Of a stretch of DNA of 64,000 bases, positions 18,260-25,847 are shown in pieces. The notes beneath the pieces are model-generated. The model had not been told where the DNA came from. It worked only from the letters and a program-made list of their open reading frames with translations, and did not search any database. A program made the position numbers and the translations under genes. The stretch lies in NCBI RefSeq assembly GCF_002101585.1, contig NZ_LQOT01000017.1:1-64000 (forward strand), in the 5' to 3' direction. This DNA comes from Mycolicibacter engbaekii (GTDB taxonomy: Bacteria > Actinomycetota > Actinomycetes > Mycobacteriales > Mycobacteriaceae). Within the stretch, counting starts at the first letter, position 1. The number at the start of each line of letters is the position of its first letter.

Positions 18260-18930
18260 GCCCGCCGCCTGGCCAAGGCGATCGCGGCGGCCAGTGCGGC
18301 GACCAGCAGGGCTGCCCCGCCGAGCAGGCGGGCCGGATTGTCGGCGGAATGCGGCGTGGCCTCGGGGCCGGCACCGGGCGCCGGGCCGGCCGACACCGCG
18401 GGCTCCGGGTGTTGGGCGTGGTGTTCAGAGCTGGGTGTCGGTCCGGAACCCAGCGCCAGGGTGGGCACCGGGTGCTCTGCCTGGCCGCCACCGGCCGGGG
18501 GAGGCTGATCCCAGCGCACCTCGGTGCCGTCGGCGTATCGCTGCGCCGACGGGAAGTTCACCGTGTCGGCGTCCGGCAGCCGCATCGCTATCCGGAACAG
18601 CCCGAACTGGTCGACTCCGATGCCGCCGTCGGTGGCCGTCCAGGTCACCGAACGCACCGCCCCCGATTTCGGGTCGCGGTCCAGGCGCGCCGTCCAGCCC
18701 GGTTTGGTTTCGGTGCGAGCTGAGGCGACGTCGGGCAGCGTGACGGTGAGTTCCGTTGTGGCCGAACCGTTCGGAGACTCATTGGGCACCTCGAACGTCA
18801 CCATTGCGACCCCGCCCCGCACCGCGCCGGGACTGCTGGCGTGCACATGTGCCCAGGCGGAACCGGCGCCGGCGAACGAACCCGCGGCGATCGCGACGGC
18901 CAGCGCCAGAGCGCGCATCCCGCCGGTCAT
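18256..18930 (-). CDS. YcnI-family (DUF1775) copper-associated exported protein
   Basis: 224 aa with a signal peptide (about 1-27, ending GAGSAWAHV) that leaves a His near the mature N-terminus, as in YcnI proteins, whose N-terminal His binds copper. The body has VTFEVPNESPNGSATTELTVTLP, the RTETKPGWTARL stretch and VTWTATDGGIGVDQFGLFRIAMRLP. A proline/histidine-rich linker (EHHAQHPEP) leads to a C-terminal hydrophobic helix and RRRA tail. Both ends overlap neighbours by ATGA, so it is translationally coupled to the Rv3850-like gene before it and the CopC gene after it. YcnI-CopC pairs are common in actinobacteria. Confidence 0.88.
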   Translation of the reverse strand: MTGGMRALALAVAIAAGSFAGAGSAWAHVHASSPGAVRGGVAMVTFEVPNESPNGSATTELTVTLPDVASARTETKPGWTARLDRDPKSGAVRSVTWTATDGGIGVDQFGLFRIAMRLPDADTVNFPSAQRYADGTEVRWDQPPPAGGGQAEHPVPTLALGSGPTPSSEHHAQHPEPAVSAGPAPGAGPEATPHSADNPARLLGGAALLVAALAAAIALARRRA

Positions 18931-19586
18931 ACCGGCAGCCCCAGCCGGGCCATCAGATCGGCATCGATGCCATCGAGCTGGTCGCCGATGGCTGCGGCGG
19001 CGACACGGCGCCGATCGACCGGCATGGTCTCCGCAGCGGTCACCGCCGTCGACAGGTCCGACAGCCGTTCGGTGATCGCCGCGACGAACTGCTTGGTCTC
19101 GGGGTCCTTGGGTTTGCGGTCCTGCACCAGCCGCAGGGTCTTCTCCGCGCCCGCGATCCGTGCCGAGAGCTGCGCCAGGTTGCCGGAGAACTCGCCGATG
19201 CGGGCCAGCGGCACCCCGAGCCCGGCGGCCCGCTGCTCGTCGATCAGTCCGCGTACCGCCATCGCGGCTCGGTAGACCAGCGGTACGACCACGGGAGCCA
19301 GCATCCTGGCGACCACCAGGGTCCGGCGGATTCGGGCCGGGGACAGCAGCCGGCCGTCGCGGGCGGCTTTGAGTTGACTCTCGGCCGCTTTGAGCGCGGT
19401 GCGGTCGCGGTTGCGGTCCGACTTGATCTGCGCTTTGAGGGCGCGGTCCTGGGCGCGCTGGGCAGCCTTGAAGCGTTTCGCCTCGCCCTTGGCTGCGAGC
19501 CGAGCCTCGAGCCTGGCGCCGGCTTTCAGCGCACGGGCCTCGGCCCGCCGGGTCGCGCGGCTCTTGCGTTTTCTGAACAGGCCCAT
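18927..19586 (-). CDS. Conserved mycobacterial protein, Rv3850-like
   Basis: 219 aa. The N-terminal third is very basic and helical (MGLFRKRKSRATRRAEARAL, then alternating Lys/Arg/Ala to about residue 80), suggesting a coiled coil or nucleic-acid contact. The rest is a conserved domain: RRTLVVARMLAPVVVPLVYRAAMAVRGLIDEQRAA, LARIGEFSGNLAQLSARIAGAEKTLRLVQ and a C-terminus GDQLDGIDADLMARLGLPV. It matches M. tuberculosis Rv3850 by recall and by position next to espR. A hydrophobic stretch near residue 95 may be membrane-associated. Function unknown; it heads a coupled operon with ycnI and copC, which does not by itself imply copper function. Confidence 0.85.
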   Translation of the reverse strand: MGLFRKRKSRATRRAEARALKAGARLEARLAAKGEAKRFKAAQRAQDRALKAQIKSDRNRDRTALKAAESQLKAARDGRLLSPARIRRTLVVARMLAPVVVPLVYRAAMAVRGLIDEQRAAGLGVPLARIGEFSGNLAQLSARIAGAEKTLRLVQDRKPKDPETKQFVAAITERLSDLSTAVTAAETMPVDRRRVAAAAIGDQLDGIDADLMARLGLPV

Positions 19587-19650
19587 CCCGGCCGCCTCCC
19601 CGGTGTCTCGCTGAAACCGATCAAGTCACCCTAATCGCGCCACCGGCACC

Positions 19651-20049
19651 TCAGGCGCTGAGGTGCTCCTTGCGGCGCAGTTCGTCGATGTGGGCCAAAA
19701 CGTCTTCCTGGGCCTCGGGGGAGAGGCCGACGGCGTGGGTCGCGATGCGGCGCACCCCGGCATCGCGGATGCTGTCCAGCCAGGACAGCTCCGCGTCGAG
19801 CTTGGCGTAGTACTCGTCGTCGGTGAAGAACGCAGGCTTGATCCGGAAGAAGTTGGCCAATGCCGCCATGGTGGCGGTGGACGGGTTGGTCCGGTTACCC
19901 GAGCGGAGCTGAGACAGGTAAGGGGCCGACATCGTTACGCCCTCCGCTTTGAGCGCCGCGATCACCTCCGCGGACGTGTGCGGTCCGCGTCCGGGTGGAT
20001 ACACCACATCGAAAAGGCGGTTCAAGCGGACGGCGAACGACACGCTCAT
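19651..20049 (-). CDS. espR: Nucleoid-associated regulator EspR
   Basis: DNA-binding protein of 132 aa, the length of M. tuberculosis EspR (Rv3849), which there regulates espACD and many cell-envelope genes and bridges distant sites. The helix-turn-helix is in TSAEVIAALKAEGVTMSAPYLSQLRSGNRTNPS, followed by MAALANFFRIKPAFFTDDEYY and a C-terminal dimerisation part ending DELRRKEHLSA. The ATG at 20047-20049 has GGAGG about 8 bases upstream, so upstream in-frame codons are not used. The long gap before it suggests complex control, possibly autoregulation. Targets in this organism are unknown, as espACD is not visible here. Confidence 0.95.
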   Translation of the reverse strand: MSVSFAVRLNRLFDVVYPPGRGPHTSAEVIAALKAEGVTMSAPYLSQLRSGNRTNPSTATMAALANFFRIKPAFFTDDEYYAKLDAELSWLDSIRDAGVRRIATHAVGLSPEAQEDVLAHIDELRRKEHLSA

Positions 20050-20387
20050 CGATAGGACCTCCATGGGGTAGGCAGGCGGTCGAGGCGCTCTGCGCGGGCG
20101 GAGCAGAAACGCCTGATGATTTGCTGATCATCGTAGCGATAGTTACCGACACAACCAAGAGTGTTCGCGTAGCGAATCCGATCTTGATGTACGAGAAAGG
20201 GTTTGGCGCAGTTCAATCGTTGGTCTTAGCGATCCCTGTAGTCCAATTCTTGTGTATTACCAAGCACAATTGCGGCCTCGTTGGCGAACGAAGCGCAACG
20301 GCAAGCTTAGTCGGCGGGTCCGCGTCGTCGGAAGGCGCTCCGGCCAAGCGCAAGCTGCCCCGCCGATTAGGCCGTCAGGGGGATTTG
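20050..20387. promoter_or_regulatory. Long espR upstream region with EspR-type motifs
   Basis: 338 bases without a convincing gene, more AT-rich (20120-20275) than the surroundings. At 20115-20132 there is an inverted repeat GATGAT-TTGCTG-ATCATC, which contains TTTGCTG (20120-20126), a match to the TTTGC(T/C)(G/A) motif reported for EspR. A second TTTGCTA lies at 20384-20390, at the end of the next gene. This fits autoregulation, but the motif is short. Confidence 0.45.
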
Positions 20388-21077
20388 CTACCGGGCGGTG
20401 GAATCGTCTCCGGTGGCCGATGCGGAACGGCGGCGCGACGCCCGCCACAGCGCTGACGCCGACGCCACGGCCGCCAGCGCGGCGACCGCGGCGACCGCCA
20501 CCGGCCGCCGGCCGAGGGCCTCGTCGAACAGAATCCACAACCCGCACGCCAGGAACAGCAGGCTCGCCGCGGCATGCAGGGAGTGCTCGGGCAACCGGCG
20601 GTGCAGCACCGCTCCGGCGGCGATCGCCACCGCGTCGGCCAGCACCATCCCCACCGTCGCGCCCAGCCACACGCCCAGCCAGTCACGGTCGCTGGCCAGC
20701 GCGACCGTGGCCAGCATCGTCTTATCGCCCAGCTCGGCCAACAGCACCGAGGACACGACCGCCAGCAGCGCGAAGCGCGGCTCACCGACGGAGGCCTGCC
20801 CGGAGCCGGGGCGGGCACCGTCGCGCCACGTCCAGGCCGCGAAACCGATGAAGGCCACACCGGCGATGGCTGCGATCGGGCGAGCCGGCAACGTCAGGCC
20901 GAGGAAGTGCCCGACCGTCACCGAGATTCCGTGGACGGCGAAGGCGGCAATGGCCACCCCGCTGAGCACCACCCACCACCGGTGGCGCAGGGCGTAGGTC
21001 AAGGTGATCAGTTGCGACTTGTCGCCGAGCTCAGCGGCGAACACCACGGCCAGGCTGATCAGAGCGGCGGCGAGCAT
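20388..21077 (-). CDS. GDT1/TMEM165 (UPF0016) family cation transporter
   Basis: Polytopic membrane protein of 229 aa with two copies of the family signature: AAELGDKSQLITL near residue 17 and LAELGDKTMLATVAL near residue 120. Each carries the E-x-G-D-K/R metal-binding motif in a three-helix repeat. Family members export manganese (MneA/Mnx) or exchange Ca/Mn with protons. The ATG at 21075-21077 (MLAAALISLAVVF) is the natural start; the open frame upstream is ignored. It corresponds to the Rv3848 position in M. tuberculosis. No Mn riboswitch was recognised upstream. Confidence 0.9.
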   Translation of the reverse strand: MLAAALISLAVVFAAELGDKSQLITLTYALRHRWWVVLSGVAIAAFAVHGISVTVGHFLGLTLPARPIAAIAGVAFIGFAAWTWRDGARPGSGQASVGEPRFALLAVVSSVLLAELGDKTMLATVALASDRDWLGVWLGATVGMVLADAVAIAAGAVLHRRLPEHSLHAAASLLFLACGLWILFDEALGRRPVAVAAVAALAAVASASALWRASRRRSASATGDDSTAR

Positions 21078-21141
21078 GCGCGACGACCTTTCGTCAGCTG
21101 CCGAGGCTAGTGACGCTGGGGGCCGGTTCGCCAGCCGCCGG

Positions 21142-21165
21142 GAGATTTCGGCAAGCCGAAATCTC
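21142..21165. terminator. Perfect hairpin after the Rv3847-like gene
   Basis: Arms GAGATTTCGGC (21142-21152) and GCCGAAATCTC (21155-21165) are exact complements with an AA loop. It lies 14 bases past the 3' end of the minus-strand gene at 21180 and before the GDT1 gene. No U-tract on either side. A terminator or mRNA-end stabiliser is likely; it is unusually AT-containing for this genome. Confidence 0.6.
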
Positions 21166-21179
21166 GCGTGCAAAATCCC

Positions 21180-21710
21180 TTATGCGGCAAGCAGCATGGC
21201 CAGTATCGCGGTATCGGGATGGCTCACCGGGTCGACACCGACGCGGCTCACCAGCGAGGTGACGGTGCCGTCGGCGTCGGCTTCGACCCAGGCAGCCCGA
21301 TGCTGCAGACCCAGGTGAGGCAGGCCCGGTAGCAGCACGCATCCTGAGGCCGCCCCGCGGCACTCCGGCAGCGAGGGAATGGTTTCCGACGGCGGATGCA
21401 GCATCAGCAACGCGGACGGCTGGCGGCCGGCGAAACATCCCGGGGGGATCGCCGACTCGCCCGTGACGGTGCCCTCAGCCAGCAGTAACCCGACTGCGCC
21501 AGGGTTATCCGGGAAATCTTCGTGGGTACCGAAAATCGTTGTGGTAGTGAGTAATCCAGGCATCGATGCTACCCGGACCGCGACACTGAGCAGTTGAGCC
21601 CATTCCTTGGTCGAATCCGGCCACCGGCCGAACACCACGAATCCGTGAAGCTCGCCCCCGGAATGGAAAGGGGCAACCTCGATCGCCCGTCCGGGTCCTG
21701 TTGTCTCCAT
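21180..21710 (-). CDS. Conserved hypothetical, Rv3847 position
   Basis: 176 aa, no signal peptide or membrane segment. It reads as a soluble alpha/beta protein: METTGPGRAIEVAPFHSGGE, FVVFGRWPDSTKEWAQLLSVAVRVASMPGLLTTTTIFGTHEDFPD, CRGAASGCVLLPGLPHLGLQHRAAWVEADADGTVTSLVSRVG. Length and position (between sodA and the GDT1 gene) equal those of M. tuberculosis Rv3847. No catalytic motif is recognised. The start ATG at 21708-21710 is the first in frame. Function unknown. Confidence 0.8.
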   Translation of the reverse strand: METTGPGRAIEVAPFHSGGELHGFVVFGRWPDSTKEWAQLLSVAVRVASMPGLLTTTTIFGTHEDFPDNPGAVGLLLAEGTVTGESAIPPGCFAGRQPSALLMLHPPSETIPSLPECRGAASGCVLLPGLPHLGLQHRAAWVEADADGTVTSLVSRVGVDPVSHPDTAILAMLLAA

Positions 21711-21860
21711 CGCGCACCCTCCGCGACATTGTGGCTTGTTGGCTTGACGCGCCTGCTCGCATTTCAGCGGGTGGGTTGTCTGCCAGCATGCGGCACCGAT
21801 GAGGGCGATTCAAGCGGACACGGCGGACGAGCGGGAATTGAGACGGTATAGAAACCAGGC

Positions 21861-21889
21861 GGGGCGCCGCGCCAATCGCGCGACGCCCC
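21861..21889. terminator. Hairpin downstream of sodA
   Basis: GGGGCG (21861-21866) pairs with CGCCCC (21884-21889), and an inner GCGC/GCGC pair extends the stem with two mismatches. It is about 30 bases past the sodA stop on the minus strand. Likely the sodA transcript end. Confidence 0.5.
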
Positions 21890-21918
21890 AGCCGGGCCGG
21901 TGCTACCGACTTAGAAGA

Positions 21919-22530
21919 TCAGACCAGGGTCTTCGAGGTGGCAGCCTCGAAGCGAGACTGCACGTCGGCCCAGTTGACCACGTTCCAGAACGCCTTGACG
22001 TAGTCGGCCTTGACGTTCTTGTACTGCAGGTAGAAGGCGTGCTCCCACATGTCGACCTGCAACAGCGGGATGATGCCCAGCGGCACGTTAGCCTGCTGGT
22101 CGTAGAGCTGGAAGGTCAGCAGCTTCTTGCCGAGGGTGTCGTAGCCCAGTACCGCCCAGCCCGAACCCTGCAGGCCGTTGGCGGCTGCGGTGAACTGCGC
22201 ACGGAACTTGTCGAACGAACCGAACGCATCATCGAGTGCCGCGGCCAGTTCGCCGGTCGGCTTGTCGCCGCCGTTGGGGGACAGGTTCTTCCACCAGATC
22301 GAGTGGTTGACGTGCCCGCCGAGGTGGAAGGCCAGGTTCTTCTCGTTCAAGAAGATGGCGGCGTGGTCGTCGTTGGCGCGAGCCTCTTCGAGCTTCGCCA
22401 GCGCGCTGTTGACGCCGGCCACGTAGGCGGCGTGGTGCTTGCTGTGGTGCAGTTCGTTGATCTGACCCGAGATATGCGGCTCAAGGGCTCCGTAATCCCA
22501 GTCCAAGTCCGGCAAGGTGTAGTCGGCCAC
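21919..22530 (-). CDS. sodA: Iron/manganese superoxide dismutase with altered C-terminus
   Basis: Dismutes superoxide; mycobacterial SodA is abundant and partly extracellular without a classical signal. 203 aa, starting with GTG (22528-22530; [37 protein letters not shown]) behind a strong GAAGGAAGGA site. Metal ligands are in [17 protein letters not shown] and [12 protein letters not shown]. The protein ends ATSKTLV, whereas homologs continue as KGLIFG-like residues. After CTGG the DNA reads TCTGATCTTCTAA: with one extra G the frame would give LGLIF then TAA at 21911-21913. So a one-base loss, real or a sequence error, trims the last residues. The active site is intact. Confidence 0.96.
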   Translation of the reverse strand: MADYTLPDLDWDYGALEPHISGQINELHHSKHHAAYVAGVNSALAKLEEARANDDHAAIFLNEKNLAFHLGGHVNHSIWWKNLSPNGGDKPTGELAAALDDAFGSFDKFRAQFTAAANGLQGSGWAVLGYDTLGKKLLTFQLYDQQANVPLGIIPLLQVDMWEHAFYLQYKNVKADYVKAFWNVVNWADVQSRFEAATSKTLV

Positions 22531-22599
22531 GGGGTTCCTTCCTTCGGTCAGTGCTGATCCGGTGTCAATCACCGTTGATCATTGTCGACAGGTGCTGAT

Positions 22600-22623
22600 G
22601 GTCTGGCGCCACCCCACCAGACC
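22600..22623. terminator. Hairpin in the sodA upstream region
   Basis: GGTCTGG (22600-22606) pairs exactly with CCAGACC (22617-22623) across a 10-base loop. It lies past the 3' end of the small minus-strand gene at 22729 and about 70 bases upstream of the sodA start, so it could end that transcript or act in the sodA leader. Confidence 0.35.
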
Positions 22624-22728
22624 AGGGTCAGGGGTGTGGTGAGCCACCTCGTCCAACACTGCTCTAACAGCGGAAGTACCGCAACAACCGGTTACACCGG
22701 CCGGGGGCCCCGTGCCTGGCAGCGGGGT

Positions 22729-22887
22729 TCAGGTCAGGACGAGCGCAAGCAGGAATGACAGCAGTACCAAAGCGATCAGTCCGGCGCGCAGCGACGCCAA
22801 CAGATAGGCGCGCTTGTAGGTCGACGATCCCGAATGCCAGGCCGACCCCGTCACCACGGATCCGGATCCGATCGGGCGTGCCGTCAT
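22729..22887 (-). CDS. 52-residue single-helix membrane protein
   Basis: An ORF of 52 codons from ATG 22885-22887 to TGA 22729-22731. A polar Gly/Ser-rich N-terminus (MTARPIGSGSVVTGSAWHSG) precedes SSTYKRAYLLASLR and a C-terminal hydrophobic helix (AGLIALVLLSFLLALVLT). Nearly all codons end in G or C, matching local coding bias. The layout (Lys/Arg before the helix) predicts a single-pass protein with its N-terminus inside. The ribosome site is weak (TGGAAG close to the ATG). It faces the same way as sodA, about 200 bases upstream. No family recognised. Confidence 0.6.
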   Translation of the reverse strand: MTARPIGSGSVVTGSAWHSGSSTYKRAYLLASLRAGLIALVLLSFLLALVLT

Positions 22888-23284
22888 GCTTCCAGCCCCC
22901 TACTTCGCCGCGCGCCCACCCGCGTGAGGCGCATCACACCGTTACTGTGACGGCGATCATAGCGCTTTGTGCGCCCCGTGGAAAAATTCACTGCGATAAC
23001 CCCACTTACCTGCGCCGATGTGTTTGCGGCCGGTCGGGGACGGTTAGCCGATCAAGCGATTTCGCTCGGTGCTGTTAGTCGCTGCCCTCGTTAGGCGGCG
23101 CGTTATCCACAATCGATGCGCCGCGCCGTATATAACGGGCACATCACGACGCCTGCGACCCGTGCCGGGGGTGTGGATAACCCTGTGGAAACTGTGGATA
23201 GCCAGAGGTAGCTGACCGGGTGCCGAGCAGGCCGGTGGTCGGGCAAACCCGGACTGACACGTTGGCACCCATTAGGCTGGTGCG
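22888..23284. promoter_or_regulatory. Intergenic region with a cluster of DnaA-box-like sites (23103-23201)
   Basis: About 400 bases without a gene. It contains TTATCCACA at 23103-23111, its exact reverse TGTGGATAA at 23172-23180, and the one- or two-mismatch relatives TGTGGAAAC (23184-23192) and TGTGGATAG (23193-23201). The last three are in one orientation within 30 bases. TTATCCACA is the classical DnaA box. dnaA and dnaN are not nearby, so this is not the usual oriC. A DnaA-regulated promoter for the gene at 23285 or a DnaA-binding locus are the options. Confidence 0.6.
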
Positions 23285-24361
23285 GTGATCCAGGTGTGTT
23301 CCCGCTGCAACACGCGGTGGAACGTGCGCGACCGTCAACGGGCCTGGTGCCCGCGCTGCAACGGCGCCCTGTGGGCGCCGCTGACACCCGAGCAGGAAGC
23401 CCAGTTGCAGTGGACCCCGCCGGGGCCACCCGCACCGCCCGCCGCGCCCGCGCCGGGGGCACCGAAGCCGGGGCTGCGGTACCGCTGGATCGCGGTGCGG
23501 CCCGGCCCGCCGCCTCCGCTGCCTGCGCAGCGCCGCCCCCTCGGACCCACGCCGCGTTATGAGGTGATGCCGCGCTGGACGCTGATGGGCGCGCCGGTTC
23601 GCGCTGCGGCACAGGGGCACTCGGGAGAGCGGCCGGCGCCCACGGCACGTTCGCTGGAGCGGGCGCTCGGCGCAGCCGTTGCCGCTCTGGGTGTGGCGGC
23701 CCTGGTTCACGCGCTGATCTATGTCTTGATGATCGTCAATCGCACCAGGCTGCTCAATCCCCTGCTCGCCGGCGGGGCGGTGTGGCTGGGACGGTTGGCC
23801 GGGCTCGCCGCGATCGCGGCGGTGGTCGGCTGCGCCGTGGTGCTGACCCGCTGGCTGCTGGCCCGCCGATCGGCGACCTTCGCTCGGCTGCATCGGCCGG
23901 AGACGCGCCCCGCCTGGGCGCTGTGGGCCGGATGCCTGGTGCCGGTGGTCAACCTGGCCTGGGCTCCGGTGTTCGTTCTGGAATTGGCCGAGCGGGAAGG
24001 CCGGCTGGCCCGACTGCGCAAGCCCATTGTGGTGTGGTGGGCCGTGTGGGCGGCCAGCACCGCCGTCGCGATCTTCGCCACGGCCACCAGCTGGGCCGAC
24101 GGCGCCCAGGGCATTGCCAACAACATCGTGGCCACGGTGCTCGCCTATCTGCTCGGTCTGGCGGCGGTGGTGACCGCCGCCCGTGTGGTCGAGGGATTCG
24201 AGCGGCGCTCCATCGGCCGGCCCTCGCACCATTGGGTGGTGGTGGGAGACGGGGCCGCCCCCGAGCTCGCAGCGGGGCGGCGGGCGGCGCCGCAACCAGC
24301 GCAGAAAACTCCGGCTCCGGGGCCGGCTCTTGAGCCCGACGGGCGGGAACCGGCAGCATAG
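23285..24361 (+). CDS. Zinc-ribbon and DUF4328-type membrane protein (Rv3843c-like)
   Basis: 358 aa, GTG start. The N-terminus holds a zinc-ribbon (CSRCNTRWNVRDRQRAWCPRCNG, two CxxC pairs), then a proline-rich linker (about residues 35-95). A DUF4328-like membrane domain follows with about five hydrophobic segments (ALGVAALVHALIYVLMIV; AGLAAIAAVVGCAVVL; ALWAGCLVPVVNLAWAPVFVLELAEREGRL; VVWWAVWAASTAVAIFATATSW; VATVLAYLLGLAAVVTAARVVEGFERR). The C-terminal tail is disordered. It lies 4 bases before glpQ1, with stop and start nearly touching, so they are one unit. Function unknown. Confidence 0.85.
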   Translation: MIQVCSRCNTRWNVRDRQRAWCPRCNGALWAPLTPEQEAQLQWTPPGPPAPPAAPAPGAPKPGLRYRWIAVRPGPPPPLPAQRRPLGPTPRYEVMPRWTLMGAPVRAAAQGHSGERPAPTARSLERALGAAVAALGVAALVHALIYVLMIVNRTRLLNPLLAGGAVWLGRLAGLAAIAAVVGCAVVLTRWLLARRSATFARLHRPETRPAWALWAGCLVPVVNLAWAPVFVLELAEREGRLARLRKPIVVWWAVWAASTAVAIFATATSWADGAQGIANNIVATVLAYLLGLAAVVTAARVVEGFERRSIGRPSHHWVVVGDGAAPELAAGRRAAPQPAQKTPAPGPALEPDGREPAA

Positions 24362-24365
24362 GCCC

Positions 24366-25178
24366 ATGACCCCGGCCGCCGATGTCGTCTCGGAGCACCC
24401 GTTCGTGGTCGCGCACCGGGGTGCCTCTGCCGATCGGCCGGAACACACGCTGGCCGCCTACGACTTGGCGTTGCGGGAGGGCGCGGACGGCGTCGAGTGC
24501 GATGTGCGGCTGACCAGTGACGGCCACCTGGTCTGTGTGCACGATCGGCGGGTGGACCGGACCTCCAGCGGTGCCGGCGTGGTCAGCGAGATGACGCTGT
24601 CGCAGCTGCAGAGCCTCGATTTCGGCGCTTGGCACCCCGGCGGGCAAGCCGGTTCGTCCGAGCCTGTCAACGGCGATACCGGCCTGCTCACGCTCGACGC
24701 GCTGGTGGCGCTGGTTCTGGACTGGCACCGGCCGGTGAAGATCTTCATCGAAACCAAGCATCCGGTGCGGTACGGCTCGATGGTCGAGCGTGAGGTGCTC
24801 GCGCTGCTGCAGCGTTTTGGGCTCGCCGCGCCGGCATCGGCCTCGCGGTCGCGGGCGGTGGTCATGTCGTTCTCGGCGGCGGCGGTGTGGCGGATTCGTC
24901 GCGCCGCGCCCCTGCTGCCGACCGTGCTGCTCGGGTCCGGTGCCCGGTATTTGGGCGGCGGGGCGGCGACGACGGTGGGAGCGACGGCGATCGGTCCCTC
25001 GATCGAGACGCTGCGGGAACACCCCGAGCTGGTGGATCAGGCCGCCGCGCGGGGCCGCGCGCTGTACTGCTGGACCGTGGACCGCGCAGAGGACGTCGAC
25101 TTCTGTCGCGACGTCGGCGTCGCCTGGATCGCGACCAATCAGCCCGCCCGAACCAAGGCGCGGTTGCGGGCGGGCTGA
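24366..25178 (+). CDS. glpQ1: Glycerophosphodiester phosphodiesterase
   Basis: Hydrolyses glycerophosphodiesters from phospholipid turnover to glycerol-3-phosphate and an alcohol. 270 aa. The GDPD signature is complete: FVVAHRGASADRPEHTLAAYDLALREGADGVECDVRLTSDGHLVCVHDRRVDRTSSG, with catalytic and metal residues HR, E, E-x-D and H. Later come VKIFIETKHPVRYG and a C-terminal YCWTVDRAEDVDFCRDVGVAWIATNQP. No signal peptide, so it acts in the cytoplasm. Start ATG 24366-24368. It corresponds to M. tuberculosis Rv3842c and is convergent with bfrB (16-base gap). Confidence 0.95.
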   Translation: MTPAADVVSEHPFVVAHRGASADRPEHTLAAYDLALREGADGVECDVRLTSDGHLVCVHDRRVDRTSSGAGVVSEMTLSQLQSLDFGAWHPGGQAGSSEPVNGDTGLLTLDALVALVLDWHRPVKIFIETKHPVRYGSMVEREVLALLQRFGLAAPASASRSRAVVMSFSAAAVWRIRRAAPLLPTVLLGSGARYLGGGAATTVGATAIGPSIETLREHPELVDQAAARGRALYCWTVDRAEDVDFCRDVGVAWIATNQPARTKARLRAG

Positions 25179-25194
25179 CGGATCAGCGCGGGGA

Positions 25195-25731
25195 TCAGGC
25201 GCCGGCGATACGCGGCGCGCCGGCCTCCTGGCTCACGGTGATCTCGCGGGCGATGAAGTTCTCCAGCTCGAACAGGTTGTGCCCGGCGCGGTCGGCGACC
25301 CGGAGTAAGCGGGTCATCAGGGCCACCTCTTCGACCTGCTCGCGCAGGAACCACTGCATGAACTGCTCGCCGAGGTGATCACCCTCATCGCGGGCGGCGC
25401 TGGTGAGCCGGCTGATCTGCTCGGTGACACTGCGCTCCTGCTCGAGCGTCAGCGCCAGCGCATCCCGCGGGCCATCGAAGTTGTTACGCACCGCGTCGAC
25501 GCCGGGAATCTCGACACGGATGTCGCGGTCGAGCAGGTACTGCACCAGCATCATCGCGTGGTTACGTTCCTCGACGGCCTGGGCGTAAAAGAACTTCGCC
25601 AATTGTGGCAAATCCTCGCCGTCGAAATATACCGCGACCGCAACGTATTGCTGCGCCGCGGTGAATTCGTGGTAGATCTGCTCTTGAAGCAGCGCGTGGA
25701 ATTTCGTCGTGTGAAGGTCGGTCTCGATCAT
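25195..25731 (-). CDS. bfrB: Ferritin
   Basis: Iron-storage ferritin (178 aa) without heme, forming a 24-subunit cage. The four-helix bundle and ferroxidase residues are visible: LLQEQIYHEFTAAQQYVAVAVYFDGEDLPQLAKFFYAQAVEERNHAMMLV, QERSVTEQISRLTSAARDEGDHLGEQFMQWFLREQVEEVALM. The C-terminal tail (ITVSQEAGAPRIAGA) is short, as in mycobacterial BfrB. ATG at 25729-25731. Two tandem IdeR-type boxes lie about 55-95 bases upstream, the layout by which iron-loaded IdeR activates bfrB in M. tuberculosis. Confidence 0.96.
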   Translation of the reverse strand: MIETDLHTTKFHALLQEQIYHEFTAAQQYVAVAVYFDGEDLPQLAKFFYAQAVEERNHAMMLVQYLLDRDIRVEIPGVDAVRNNFDGPRDALALTLEQERSVTEQISRLTSAARDEGDHLGEQFMQWFLREQVEEVALMTRLLRVADRAGHNLFELENFIAREITVSQEAGAPRIAGA

Positions 25732-25784
25732 GATCGCGATGCTACCCCTGGTCAAGTGGGGTGCGCACCGAAGGCGAGGCTTAC

Positions 25785-25823
25785 TCAGGTCAGCTTTCCC
25801 TAAGTAAAGATAGGGTTGCATAA
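25785..25823. promoter_or_regulatory. Two tandem IdeR boxes upstream of bfrB
   Basis: Box 1, 25785-25803, reads TCAGGTCAGCTTTCCCTAA; its complement matches the TTAGGTTAGGCTAACCTAA consensus at about 14 of 19 positions. Box 2, 25805-25823, TAAAGATAGGGTTGCATAA, matches at about 12 of 19. They are spaced 20 bases apart, two helical turns, as expected for cooperative IdeR binding and iron-dependent activation. Confidence 0.7.
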
Positions 25824-25847
25824 TGCTTCCGAAGAATTAGGTAGTGC

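Noticed and set aside
21078..21141. Manganese riboswitch (yybP-ykoY) before the GDT1 gene
   Set aside because: The conserved loop sequences were not found; only a simple palindrome precedes it.
22934..22950. TCACA-n7-TGTGA inverted repeat
   Set aside because: Arm order and spacing do not match a known regulator and it could be chance; not listed as an operator.
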